A stretch of 64,000 nt of DNA. Origin: Bimastos eiseni. Taxonomy: Eukaryota > Annelida > Clitellata > Crassiclitellata > Lumbricidae. Below the pieces are notes generated by a model. It ran no database searches. It was not told the origin of the DNA and was given only the letters and a program-made list of their open reading frames with translations. The stretch lies in contig OY365809.1 in the NCBI GenBank assembly GCA_959347315.1, forward strand, positions 46,110,868-46,174,867, read 5' to 3'. Shown here one piece after another: positions 48,601 to 58,000 of the stretch (positions are counted from its first letter, which is position 1; each line of letters starts with the position of its first letter). The translations under genes were made by a program, and so were the position numbers.

Positions 48601-50537
48601 TGAAATTCAAGCAGCTAAATATTTTTCATTCAGTGTCGACTCAACACCAGATATTTCTCACACTGATCAGCTAACGTTCACAGTAAGGTATATACAGAGC
48701 AATGGTGAACCAGTTGAACGATTTTTGAAATTTTTTCCAATTTCATCTCATTCTGGTCTTCATATGTTGGAAATCATTTCAAGCACATTTCATGATATTG
48801 AAATTAATATGGATGATTGCAGAGGACAAACATATGACAATGCGGCAAATATGTCAGGAAAATATTCTGGAGTTCAAGCACGTGTTCTGGGAATAAACAA
48901 AACAGCTCCATACATTCCCTGTATGGCTCACTCGCTAAATTTGTCTGGTACTGCTGCTGCCGAGTCGTGTACAGATGCACAAACATATTTTTCACTTGTC
49001 CAAAATTTATACACTTTTTTGTCAGGATCCACTTATAGGTGGGCTGAAGACCTACTATTCTGCCTGATCTATGACTGAGAATGCAGCGCAACGTGCTTTT
49101 GTGCAAGACTTGTCTGGTCAAAGCGCGTTATAAATGCCTAGTTGTATTGTATTGTAGGCAGAGACAGATAAAGATATAAAGACATGATGGTATGTATGTA
49201 TGTATGTATGCATCTATGTATGTATGTATGTATCTATGTATGTATGTATGTATGTATGTATGTATGTATGTATGTATGTATGTCTGTATGTATGTATGTA
49301 TGTATGTATGTATGTATGTATGTATGTCTGTATGTATGTATGTATGTATGTATGTATGTATGTATGTATGTATGTATGTATGTATCTATGTATGTATGTA
49401 TGTATGTATGTATGTATGTATGTATGTATGTATGTATGTATGTATGTATCTATGTATCTATGTATGTATGTATGTATGTATGTATGTATGTATCTATGTA
49501 TCTATGTATCTATGTATGTATGTATCTATGTATGTATGTATGTCTGTATGTATGTATGTATGTATGTATGTATGTATGTATGTATGTATGTGTGTATGTG
49601 TGTCTGTATGTATGTATGTATGTATGCATGCATGTATGTATTGACAGGGAGAGATGCGGGGAGGGTTCTATCATCACCCTTCGTCAGGATGTCAAAAAGA
49701 AGGGCATGAAGTTCAAATGCTCAGATGATGACGTGTTCGTAGCATATACGTAATATATATATACAAATATATATACTATATATATACATATATATACGTT
49801 ACAACGTATATATATATATACGTTACGGTACGTTACGGTACGTTACGGTACGTTACGGCACGTTACGGTATGTTACGGCACGTTACGGTACGTTACGATA
49901 CGTTACGGTATGTTACGGCACGTTACGGTATGTTACGGCACGTTACGGTACGTTACGGTATGTTACGGCACGTTACGGTACGTTACGGCACGTTACGGTA
50001 CGTTACGGTACGTTACGGTTGCTTGTATTCGCGTTGGCTCAGATCAGAAGTTTTGCTATTTTTCATTCAATGTCGACTCAACACCAGATATTTCTCACAC
50101 TGATCAGCTAACGTACACAGTAAGGTATATACAGAGCAATGTTTTTGTATATAATTAATTTTTTCCACATTTTTTTGATAATTTGATTGGGTAGAGGGCC
50201 TACTTTAGTTTTGTTGCATTGTTTGCGCCAGGCCTCTAAAAAGTTAATCCGGCACTGATTATATCGAATCAAATATGTTTGCTATTATGTTTAGCTATTA
50301 AACATATTATATCATATGTTTACCTATATTCAGATGGAGCTTGGTTCTAAGCAAGGTAGCAGTGATTACCTGGATGAATTTGCTGCTAAGCAACCGTCGT
50401 GCATCATTGCTTTGCGTCAATACATGGCCAGCACTCGAAGTGAAGAGACGACGTCATCTATCGACCATCAGACGACTGACTGTCCACAGCCAATGTTTAG
50501 CTTAGGTCGCAATTCTTCGCTTTCCGCTGCTTCATGA
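37329..50537 (+). CDS. Single-pass membrane protein with C-terminal START lipid-binding domain
   Basis: Proposed exons: 37329-37451, 38502-38552, 39085-39309, 39800-39917, 40932 to about 41.8 kb (3' end uncertain), 43119-43189, 44257-44325, 44592-44688, 44991-45033, 45353-45510, 46302-46379 and 50334-50537. The first four junctions and all seven START-region exons agree in phase. The N-terminus is 10 residues, then one transmembrane helix, then a Ser/Gln/Lys-rich linker, then START. START domains bind sterols, phospholipids or ceramide in a helix-grip cavity and move them between membranes. Membrane anchoring suggests action at a fixed site or contact zone; the ligand cannot be told from sequence. 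A hAT element sits in the last intron. I know of no standard family with exactly this order. Confidence 0.85.
37805..37968. mobile_element. hAT-type MITE, copy 2
   Basis: 164 bp from CAATGGCGTCC to GACGCCTCTG, flanked by a perfect 8-bp duplication GCGTCAAC (37797-37804 and 37969-37976). The interior shares GAGGCAAATG, CAATTTCAGGTAAG, GAGTCTTA and TTTGCCTCCATCA with copies 1 and 3. It lies in intron 1 of the START gene. Confidence 0.93.
38502..39917 (+). CDS. START gene exons 2-4: linker
   Basis: Exon 2 (38502-38552) encodes KSSLSEIDILNALKDSK between TTTCAG and GTAAGA. Exon 3 (39085-39309) encodes VFPVEYSNGWKLYDYVN and a CAG-repeat Gln/Pro tract, with a weak donor CAG|GTTCTG. Exon 4 (39800-39917) encodes MVLNILKDSQKHDHWT and Ser/Thr-rich sequence. 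All start in phase 0. A later donor at 40101 is possible and would put exon 5 in another frame, so the 3' limit of exon 4 is uncertain. Confidence 0.6.
40641..40787. mobile_element. hAT-type MITE, related family
   Basis: 147 bp beginning CAGAGGTGGCGATCG and ending CGAGATCGCTGCCTCTG, nearly perfect inverted ends. Flanks are GTTGCATT and CATGCATT (6 of 8 identical), consistent with an 8-bp duplication. The interior has GGGGGGG and CCCCC runs and differs from the three-copy family. Confidence 0.75.
40932..41884 (+). CDS. START gene exon 5: long charged linker exon (3' end uncertain)
   Basis: Opens after TTTTCAG and stays open to a TGA ending at 41884. The frame encodes Lys/Glu/Ser-rich sequence such as VSLLQKFKNMIELKRESYEV and a Gly run. 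A second frame is open to 41172. Joining exon 6 in phase 0 needs an internal donor; candidates are AAG|GTTCCA near 41680 and AGG|GTAGAT near 41349. The stop at 41884 could alternatively end a shorter isoform that lacks START. Confidence 0.6.
41885..43118. other. Intron of the START gene
   Basis: AT-rich, with a GAGGGAAGAGTGGAAGACTC-type stretch near 42200-42340. I see no gene or clear repeat with diagnostic ends. Confidence 0.4.
43119..50537 (+). CDS. START domain exons 6-12
   Basis: Seven exons chain in phase: 43119-43189 (YKEQAKTTGGWT), 44257-44325 (YRGLEKDTVILQKEV), 44592-44688 (YLGKGMIPAPPKLIYEILR), 44991-45033 (KVQVLHEFESGLKI), 45353-45510 (VYIYLEG, CHDLCLLQ, IISLQSVDWPKC), 46302-46379 (MSSSGWIIEPVV, MITYITQ) and 50334-50537 (MELGSKQG, AAKQPSCIIALRQYM). 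These are the START hallmarks in order: the GW entry, the GKG.I.APP strand-helix, the hydrophobic VYxYLE strand, the D.C.L / SVD.P.C block, SGW.IEP, and the C-terminal lid helix with KQP..I..LR. A tail of about 40 Ser/Thr-rich residues follows to the stop. The domain looks intact. Confidence 0.92.
43430..43880. repeat. Two diverged copies of a roughly 265-bp sequence
   Basis: GCATTTGCACAGTTTTAGAA near 43447 and GCATTTGCACAGTTTTAGAG near 43711 head matching stretches (ACTCGAAACCT / ACACGAAACCT, GCTCGGGG, CACCTGG). The copies are direct and about 264 bp apart in the intron after exon 6. This is probably a tandem or dispersed repeat family; the GC-rich composition differs from the surrounding AT-rich intron. 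Confidence 0.7.
45511..46301. other. Intron with GC-rich repeat fragments
   Basis: Contains GGGCCCGGACCGGG near 45776 and GGGCCCGGCCCGGC near 45960, repeated CTCTGAATAGCTAGT blocks near 45977-46010, and a SINE-like end AAGCGCTATATAACC with a CGATA repeat near 46015-46050. No gene is seen. Confidence 0.45.
47565..49036 (+). pseudogene. hAT transposase, ZMYM1/TTF-type zinc finger, frameshifted and truncated
   Basis: Frame one (47565-48443, 292 codons) has the usual charged start (KKFESCWQKRQRKRELEE), a degraded TTF-type zinc-finger region (GRLFCFVYKLF, DSWDHINRLPHHERSSEH) and a break at EVFGSPDNGNF, where a stop occurs. The conserved text resumes in another frame at 48569 (EIQAAKYFSFSVDSTPDIS, CRGQTYDNAANMSGKYSG, IPCMAHSLNLSG), so at least two small frame breaks lie between 48435 and 48480. 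Similarity ends at FLSGSTYR near 49036. The C-terminal part including the hAT dimerisation region is missing. It cannot encode an active enzyme. Confidence 0.92.
49186..49635. repeat. GTAT tetranucleotide array inside the hAT element
   Basis: About 110 tetramers with scattered GTCT, ATCT and GTGT variants. Because the tetramer cycles, all three plus frames are open (MYVC repeats) and meaningless. Confidence 0.97.
49810..50020. repeat. 10-bp satellite (CGTTACGGTA)
   Basis: About 21 units alternating CGTTACGGTA, CGTTACGGCA and TGTTACGGCA, next to TATATA arrays and inside the hAT element. CpG-dense and strikingly regular. Confidence 0.96.
50056..50141 (+). repeat. Second, partial copy of transposase sequence
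   Basis: 86 bases matching about 48619-48704 with very few substitutions, including GTCGACTCAACACCAG and TATACAGAGCAATG. It is direct, 1,437 bp downstream, on the far side of the microsatellites. Confidence 0.93.
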
Positions 50538-50724
50538 GGTTTTCTTGCAGGAGATCATTTGTAAATTTAACTTTCGCCAGACATAGAACTGATCTGGCAA
50601 TGAGGTATTAAGGGGGGTTGTCTGCTCTAGTCATCGATTGCTACGTATTTTAAGGAAATCAGTTATTTAGAACTGTTTTGGTAAATTATGTTGAGTTGTA
50701 CATAAAATGACCAATTCTGAGGTT

Positions 50725-50730
50725 TTTATT
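50725..50730 (-). terminator. Candidate polyadenylation signal for cyclin K
   Basis: TTTATT on the plus strand reads AATAAA on the minus strand, about 380 bases past the cyclin K stop codon. If used, its transcript reaches close to the START gene stop at 50537. Confidence 0.4.
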
Positions 50731-51034
50731 CTATCTGTAAATCAGTCAGTTTCATAGTGATAGTTTCAACATCATGGTACGTGGACTACATACCAGAAAC
50801 GACTTCAGAACAATGAGAAACAATTGAAAACAATTCATTAATTTAAGTGGTTTGGAAGATTATAATCACACACATTAGTGAAACAAGGTAAAACCCTGCT
50901 TATATATCGAAATACATTCACTTTAACCACATCCAAAATCCATTTTAACTCAAATCAAGTCCTTATTCAAACTGGATCAATGCCTTGCCATTGATGATGA
51001 CGTCAACAACTTGTAGGATTAACAACAATGAAAC

Positions 51035-51040
51035 AATAAA
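51035..51040 (+). terminator. Candidate polyadenylation signal for the START gene
   Basis: AATAAA about 500 bases after the START stop codon and just short of the cyclin K stop at 51108. Its use would make the two 3' UTRs overlap. Confidence 0.4.
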
Positions 51041-51107
51041 CGAGTTCTTTCTAGTAACATAAACTTTGTCCTTCCTATTACCATAAACCTGTGTGTAAAT
51101 GAGCCCA

Positions 51108-52075
51108 TCAAGGTCTGTCAGTGGAAGTAGCAGGACCTCCAAGACTGATCAAGTTCGAACGCTTCAGCGCAAAACTAATCTTCTTCGACGGCAACCACCT
51201 GTTCCCGTCTGGCGATGTTTCAATCCTGGCGCCCTCCCCCATCGGGTACATCACTTCAGGGGAACTGGGCACAGATGGTGGTGCGTGCAGGGGTCCTTCG
51301 GGGTATGCAAAAGGACCTGGCGGCCGGTGGCCAAAGACGTGCATATCTTGATGAGGAGGTTGTCGCATGAAGTCTGGTATACCAGGGTGGGGGGGTCCTT
51401 GCAGAGGAAAGGAACCTCGTACTTCAGGGAACGGACCGGGTGGATGGCCATAGACACGCATTTCTGGATTGGGAGGAGCTGGAAGCAGCTGTCCTGGAAT
51501 ATGTCCCACTGGGTGCAAGGTCATCACAGGTCGATTCATCACTGGAGGCTGCTGATGCTGCACGAGGATCTGATGGGATGCACCAACAAACTCCGGCAGT
51601 GGCCTCGATGGAAAGCCAGCAGTACCAGGCGGGAAATGAGGATGGGAGCCAGGTGGCATTGGTTGTTGTTGTGGTTGATACGGAAAAGCCATGACCACCT
51701 GTGCCGGGGGCGGTGCATGAAAGCCGACAGGTGGATAGGTGGGAGGCGGAGCATACGGTCGCGTTGGCTCCTGGAATGAGGAGATGAAGCGAGGCGGAGG
51801 AGGCAGACCGACGCCGCATGGCTCGGGTGGAGGTTGTCCCGACTTGGCCCTCAGCTGCGCCTGGATTTCCTCAAAGCTCTCTCTCGACAGGAAGAAAGTG
51901 CCTGGCGATTCCAGCTTAGTTATCGCTACCGGGGATCGACGGGATGGACTTGGAGGGGGCGGCAATCGAGCTCGTCTGCGCGATTCCGGACTTCTCGAGT
52001 AGGTTCTACGTCTGTGGTGACTTCTTGATCGACTATGCGACAATCGTCTGCGCCTCAACGGAGGAGGAGATCTCT
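51108..52075 (-). CDS. CCNK: Cyclin K terminal exon: RS plus proline-rich tail
   Basis: 968 bases after GATTGCAG. It begins RSPPPLRRRRLSHSRSRS, then PPPPSPSRRSP, then Pro/Gly/His-rich sequence (VGFHAPPPAQVVMAFPYQP) to the stop. A Pro-rich C-terminus is typical of cyclin K; arginine-serine dipeptides are better known from cyclin L and from the CDK12/13 kinases. Confidence 0.93.
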
Positions 52076-55000
52076 CTGCAATCATCAACAATGAGAAATC
52101 AGTCGATTGGAGCAGCAAGAGGCGTTTAACAAACAATTCAGAACCTCATCAATTCTCGTCCTTCCAAAGCTCTCCCATCATCCCATTTGAAAACTGCCCC
52201 ATCGTACCACTAGAAAACTGCCCCATCATCCCAATTGAAAACTCCCCTATCATCCCATTTGAAAACTCCCCATCATCCAATATGAAAACTGCCCCATCAT
52301 CCCATCTGAAAACTCTCCCATCATCCCATTTGAAAACTGCCCCATCATCCCATTTGAAAACTCCCCATCATCCAATATGAAAACTCTCCCATCATCCCAT
52401 CTGAAAACTCTCCCATCATCCCATTTGAAAACTGCCCCATCATCCCATTTGAAAACTCTCCCATCATCCCATTTGAAAACTCCCCCATCATCCCATTTGA
52501 AAACTCCCCCATCATCCCATCTGAAAACTCTCCCATCATCCCATCTGAAAACTCTCCCATCATCCCATTTGAAAACTCCCCATCATCCAATATGAAAACT
52601 GCCCCATCATCCCATCTGAAAACTCTCCCATCATCCCATTTGAAAACTGCCCCATCATCCCATTTGAAAACTCCCCCATCATCCCATCTGAAAACTCTCC
52701 CATCATTCCATTTAAAAACTCTCCCATCATCCCATCTGAAAACTCTCCCATCATCCCATTTGAAAACTCTCCCATCATCCCATCTGAAAACTCTCCCATC
52801 ATCCCATCTGAAAACTCTCCCATCATCCCATTTGAAAACTCCCCATCATCCAACATGAAAACTCTCCCATCATCCCATCTGAAAACTCTCCCATCATCCC
52901 ATTTGAAAACTCCCCCATCATCCCATTTGAAAACTCCCCCATCATCCCATCTGAAAACTCTCCCATCATCCCATTTGAAAACTCTCCCATCATCCCATTT
53001 GAAAACTCCCCATCATCCAATATGAAAACTGCCCCATCATCCCATCTGAAAACTCTCCCATCATCCCATTTGAAAACTGCCCCATCATCCCATTTGAAAA
53101 CTCCCCCATCATCCCATCTGAAAACTCTCCCATCATTCCATTTAAAAACTCTCCCATCATCCCATCTGAAAACTCTCCCATCATTCCATTTAAAAACTCT
53201 CCCATCATCCCATTTGAAAACTCTCCCATCATCCCATTTGAAAACTCTCCCATCATCCCATTTGAAAACTCTCCCATCATTCCATTTGAAAACTCCCCCA
53301 TCATCCCATCTGAAAACTCTCCCATCATCCCATTTGAAAACTCTCCCATCATCCCATTTGAAAACTCCCCCATCATCCCATTTGAAAACTCCCCCATCAT
53401 CCCATCTGAAAACTGCCCCATCATCCCATTTGAAAACTCCCCCATCATCCCATCTGAAAACTCTCCCATCATTCCATTTAAAAACTCTCCCATCATCCCA
53501 TCTGAAAACTCTCCCATCATTCCATTTAAAAACTCCCCCATCATCCCATTTGAAAACTCTCCCATCATCCCATTTGAAAACTCTCCCATCATCCCATTTG
53601 AAAACTCTCCCATCATTCCATTTGAAAACTCCCCCATCATCCCATCTGAAAACTCCCCCATCATCCCATTTGAAAACTCTCCCATCATCCCATTTGAAAA
53701 CTCCCCCATCATCCCATTTGAAAACTCCTTCATCATCCCATTTGAAAACTCCTTCATCATCCCATTTAAATGCTGACCCATCACCCTATTCTATTTGAAA
53801 ACTCCCCCATCATCCCATTTGAAAACTCCCCCATCATCCCATCTGAAAACTCTCCCATCATTCCATTTAAAAACTCTCCCATCATCCCATCTGAAAACTC
53901 TCCCATCATCCCATTTGAAAACTCTCCCATCATCCCATCTGAAAACTCTCCCATCATCCCATCTGAAAACTCTCCCATCATCCCATTTGAAAACTCCCCA
54001 TCATCCAACATGAAAACTCTCCCATCATCCCATCTGAAAACTCTCCCATCATCCCATTTGAAAACTCCCCCATCATCCCATTTGAAAACTACCCCATCAT
54101 CCCATCTGAAAACTCTCCCATCATCCCATTTGAAAACTCTCCCATCATCCCATTTGAAAACTCCCCATCATCCAATATGAAAACTGCCCCATCATCCCAT
54201 CTGAAAACTCTCCCATCATCCCATTTGAAAACTGCCCCATCATCCCATTTGAAAACTCCCCCATCATCCCATCTGAAAACTCTCCCATCATTCCATTTAA
54301 AAACTCTCCCATCATCCCATCTGAAAACTCTCCCATCATTCCATTTAAAAACTCTCCCATCATCCCATTTGAAAACTCTCCCATCATCCCATTTGAAAAC
54401 TCTCCCATCATCCCATTTGAAAACTCTCCCATCATTCCATTTGAAAACTCCCCCATCATCCCATCTGAAAACTCTCCCATCATCCCATTTGAAAACTCTC
54501 CCATCATCCCATTTGAAAACTCCCCCATCATCCCATTTGAAAACTCCTTCATCATCCCATTTGAAAACTCCTTCATCATCCCATTTAAATGCTGACCCAT
54601 CACCCTATTCTATTTGAAAACTCCCCCATCATCCCATTTGAAAACTCCCCCATCATCCCATCTGAAAACTCTCCCATCATTCCATTTGAAAACTCCCCCA
54701 TCATCCCATCTGAAAACTCTCCCATCATCCCATTTGAAAACTCTCCCATCATCCCATTTGAAAACTCCCCCATCATCCCATTTGAAAACTCCTTCATCAC
54801 CCCATTTAAATACTGACCCATCACCCTATTCTATTTGAAAACTCCCCCATCATCCCATTTGAAAACTCCCCCATCATCCCATCTGAAAACTCTCCCATCA
54901 TCCCATTTGAAAACTCCTCCATCATCCCATTTGAAAACTCCTTCATCATCCCATTTGAAAACTCGTTCATCACCCCATTTAAATACTGACCCATCACCCT

Positions 55001-58000
55001 ATTCTATTTGAAAACTCCCCCATCATCCCATTTGAAAACTCCCCCATCATCCCATCTGAAAACTCTCCCATCATCCCATTTGAAAACTCTCCCATCATCC
55101 CATTTGAAAACTCCCCCATCATCCCATTTGAAAACTCCTTCATCATCCCATTTGAAAACTCCTTCATCATCCCATTTAAATACTGACCCATCACCCTATT
55201 CTATTTGAAAACTCCCCATCATCCCATTTGAAAACTCCTTCATCATCCCATTTGAAAACTCCTTCATCATCCCATTTGAAAACTCCATCATCCCATTTGA
55301 AAACTCCTTCATCATCCCATTTGAAAACTCCATCATCCCATTTGAAAACTCCTTCATCATCCCATTTGAAAACTCCATCATCCCATTTGAAAACTCCTTC
55401 ATCATCCCATTTAAATACTGACCCATCATCCTATTCTATTTAAAAACTCCCATTATCCAATTTGAAAACTTCCCCATTACCCCATTAGAAAACTGGTGCA
55501 TCATCCCATTTGAAAATTTCTTTATCATCCCTTTTGAAAACTCTCCCATCATCCCATCTGAAGAGCCCACCTCACAGAACACTTAACCGTTTTCTCCATA
55601 TAACAGAGTAACCTGATGCAGAATGCAGTGGTTGGTTGGCAGTGTAGGAACCTGAATACACTCCCAGACAAAAACACTCTGGCAATGTTTTTATCCTAGT
55701 ATATAAAGACTTCAGAGGTTATCAATGCCCGGACAAAAACATCCATCCTGCGAATAAAAACTACAATTAAGAAGATCTGACGAAGAGCCCTTGAGGCCAA
55801 GACTGAAACTATTGGTGTAAGCCATTATTTACAAATCACCAAAGAGATAAGAAGCCAATTTAGTGTTGAATATTTCTAACGTTCCACTCAGTCACTCACC
55901 CTTCTCATAAATTCGACTTCTTCCGGCAAATGAAGACTGGAAAGAACAAAAGCAGCTGATAATTAATTTATGTAGGTTGATTAAAAAAGTCTGCATAATA
56001 GTCACCAGTCAGACTTTGCTCTTAATACAGCACAGTTAATATACCGTACATTTAAATTTATATTACCTTCAGGAGCTACGCCGTCAGGAGCTACGCTGTC
56101 AGGAGCTATGCTGTCAGGAGATACGCTGTCAGGAGATACGCTGTCAGGAGATACGCTGTCAGGAGATACGCTGTGAGGAGCTATGCTGTCAGGAGCAATG
56201 CTGTCAGGAGCTATGCTGTCAGGAGCTACACTGTCAGGAGCAATGCTGTCAGGAGCTATGCTGTCAGGAGCTACACTGTCAGGAGCTATGCTGTCAGGAG
56301 CTATGCTGTCAGGAGCTACACTGTCAGGAGCTATGCTGTCAGGAGCTATGCTGTCTGATACGCCATTATTGGCACATCTACACAGAAATATTGAAGGAAA
56401 ACGATTAAGGTGAAATATGGAACAAACTTTTGCATCAACTTGAAATGACTGAGTGTCTAAGTCCCCACCAAATGGACAATTTAGAAAATAGGCATCAAGC
56501 GAGTGTTCGGACTGCACTTACATCCGCTGATCGTCTTGGCAACGGAGAAGGGGATCGTCTTGGCAACGGAGACCGTCTTCCTCTCGACCTACGACCCGAT
56601 GACCCTGACCTTCGTCTGCCCCTCCGAAGAACAGGAGATGACGAACGAACATCTCTTGCTCTGGGAGAGGATGTCTGAGCGAAGAGCGGTGTCTCCTCCT
56701 TCTCCTCCTTCTGACCCTTCGAGTAGAGTCCCAACACTTGGCCACAGATATCTACAAAGATATAACGATACATTATACATCCTCCTTCATTATATTGCCT
56801 TCTTCATTATATTCCCTCCTTTGTTATAAATCCTAATTAAATAATGCCTTCTAATATCACACAGCAAGAGAAGTGGGTTCATAGTTCCTGCCAATTCTGA
56901 ACATGACCTGATTATGAAGGATGTCTGTTGGTGATGGTATCGAAAACTACTTGGAAAAGGCAAAGCAGATATTAAGAAACACTTTACAAAGTGCAACGAT
57001 CAACGGTTAAAGTTCAACCTTTGAGTATGTCGATGTTCATGTCGCTGACAAAGTGGTTGTACCATTTCCCGGTGTAGTTGTCTGGTTTGCCCATCCAGTC
57101 AGTCACCTCGAACTTTGTCAGTCGACACGCGAGATAGAGAAACGCAACAGCCAGAAGATCCGGTTCATACTGGACACAAAGAGTTGTATAGAGACTGCGA
57201 CAAAAGAAAGCAGAGACACAACAGATCTTCATTACATCTATTATTCCACAAAAATAAAAATAACTCATGAGTATGTTACACTGCACCAGTGTCTAACACT
57301 CGATGCATCAGATTAAGGCAAAGAGACTGCCTATGAGCTCTACCACTGCTTGTAATCTGGCAGTACCAGTCTCAAGCTTGGATGAAAGAGGAGGGCGATT
57401 CTCCTACTAATCATCGTTATCACACAGAGTCGTTAAACTAAAACTATGGTCGACAAGCAATTTAAATAAACAAACAGATGAGTTTTCAGAAGAAAACGAA
57501 ATGATGGACTGTAAGCAACTGAGAGAATGCATGTTGGACGAGAAACCAGGCAGGTCAATAATGGTCAGTCAGAAATGCGCCATAGCCCAATTAACTAATT
57601 ACATATAAATTAACTATGCGTGCAATTAATTTTCTTATTTGTAGATGTAAATTCACATGTAAGTTGCAAACCTGTAATACAAATACGACACTACAACAAA
57701 TTGTCTTATCTTTAGCTAACAGTTCCTAGCATAATTCTTTGCCTCAGGAATTACACTTACATATGGTAAAAGTAATAAAAACGATAAATAAACAGTCAAT
57801 TAATAATGGAATAAGGTAGAAATAAGATAGACTGAAGATTGACCTGTCATTGACAAAGGTCCAAGACGTGTGTAGGACTTGTTGAATTCGATCTTTGTCA
57901 CCTGAAATTTTAAATATAGATGCTCTCTAACATGGAAACTTTTATCCAATTCATAATCAACCAGAACAAACAACACAGCAGCAGCATCTCTCAGAATCAC

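Larger units (their letters stand above)
47120..50257 (+). mobile_element. hAT transposon (ZMYM1-like lineage), defective
   Basis: 3,138-bp insertion in the last intron of the START gene. The ends are inverted repeats: left CAGTGCCAGATTAAC, right GTTAATCCGGCACTG (one mismatch). The flanking duplication ATTATATC is perfect (47112-47119 and 50258-50265); an 8-bp duplication is diagnostic of hAT elements. Inside is a broken transposase (47565 to about 49036), then a SINE-like piece, a GTAT microsatellite, a CGTTACGGTA array and a partial second copy of transposase sequence (50056-50141). The perfect duplication suggests modest age, while the coding region is already disabled. Confidence 0.96.

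Noticed and set aside
49184..49753. MYVC repeat frames
   Set aside because: GTAT microsatellite; every plus frame is open.
52345..54838. Long open frames in the 24-bp minisatellite (up to 264 codons, both strands) as repeat-protein genes
   Set aside because: A repeat unit divisible by three gives open frames on both strands; no other coding sign, and the array lies between two phase-matched cyclin K exons.
52141..55560. A CRISPR-like array
   Set aside because: The units are contiguous without unique spacers, and the DNA is animal nuclear sequence.
56002..56517. PDSIA-repeat frame as a cyclin K exon
   Set aside because: Its acceptor needs an incoming phase of 2, but exon 7 ends and exon 8 starts in phase 0, and those two already join in frame.
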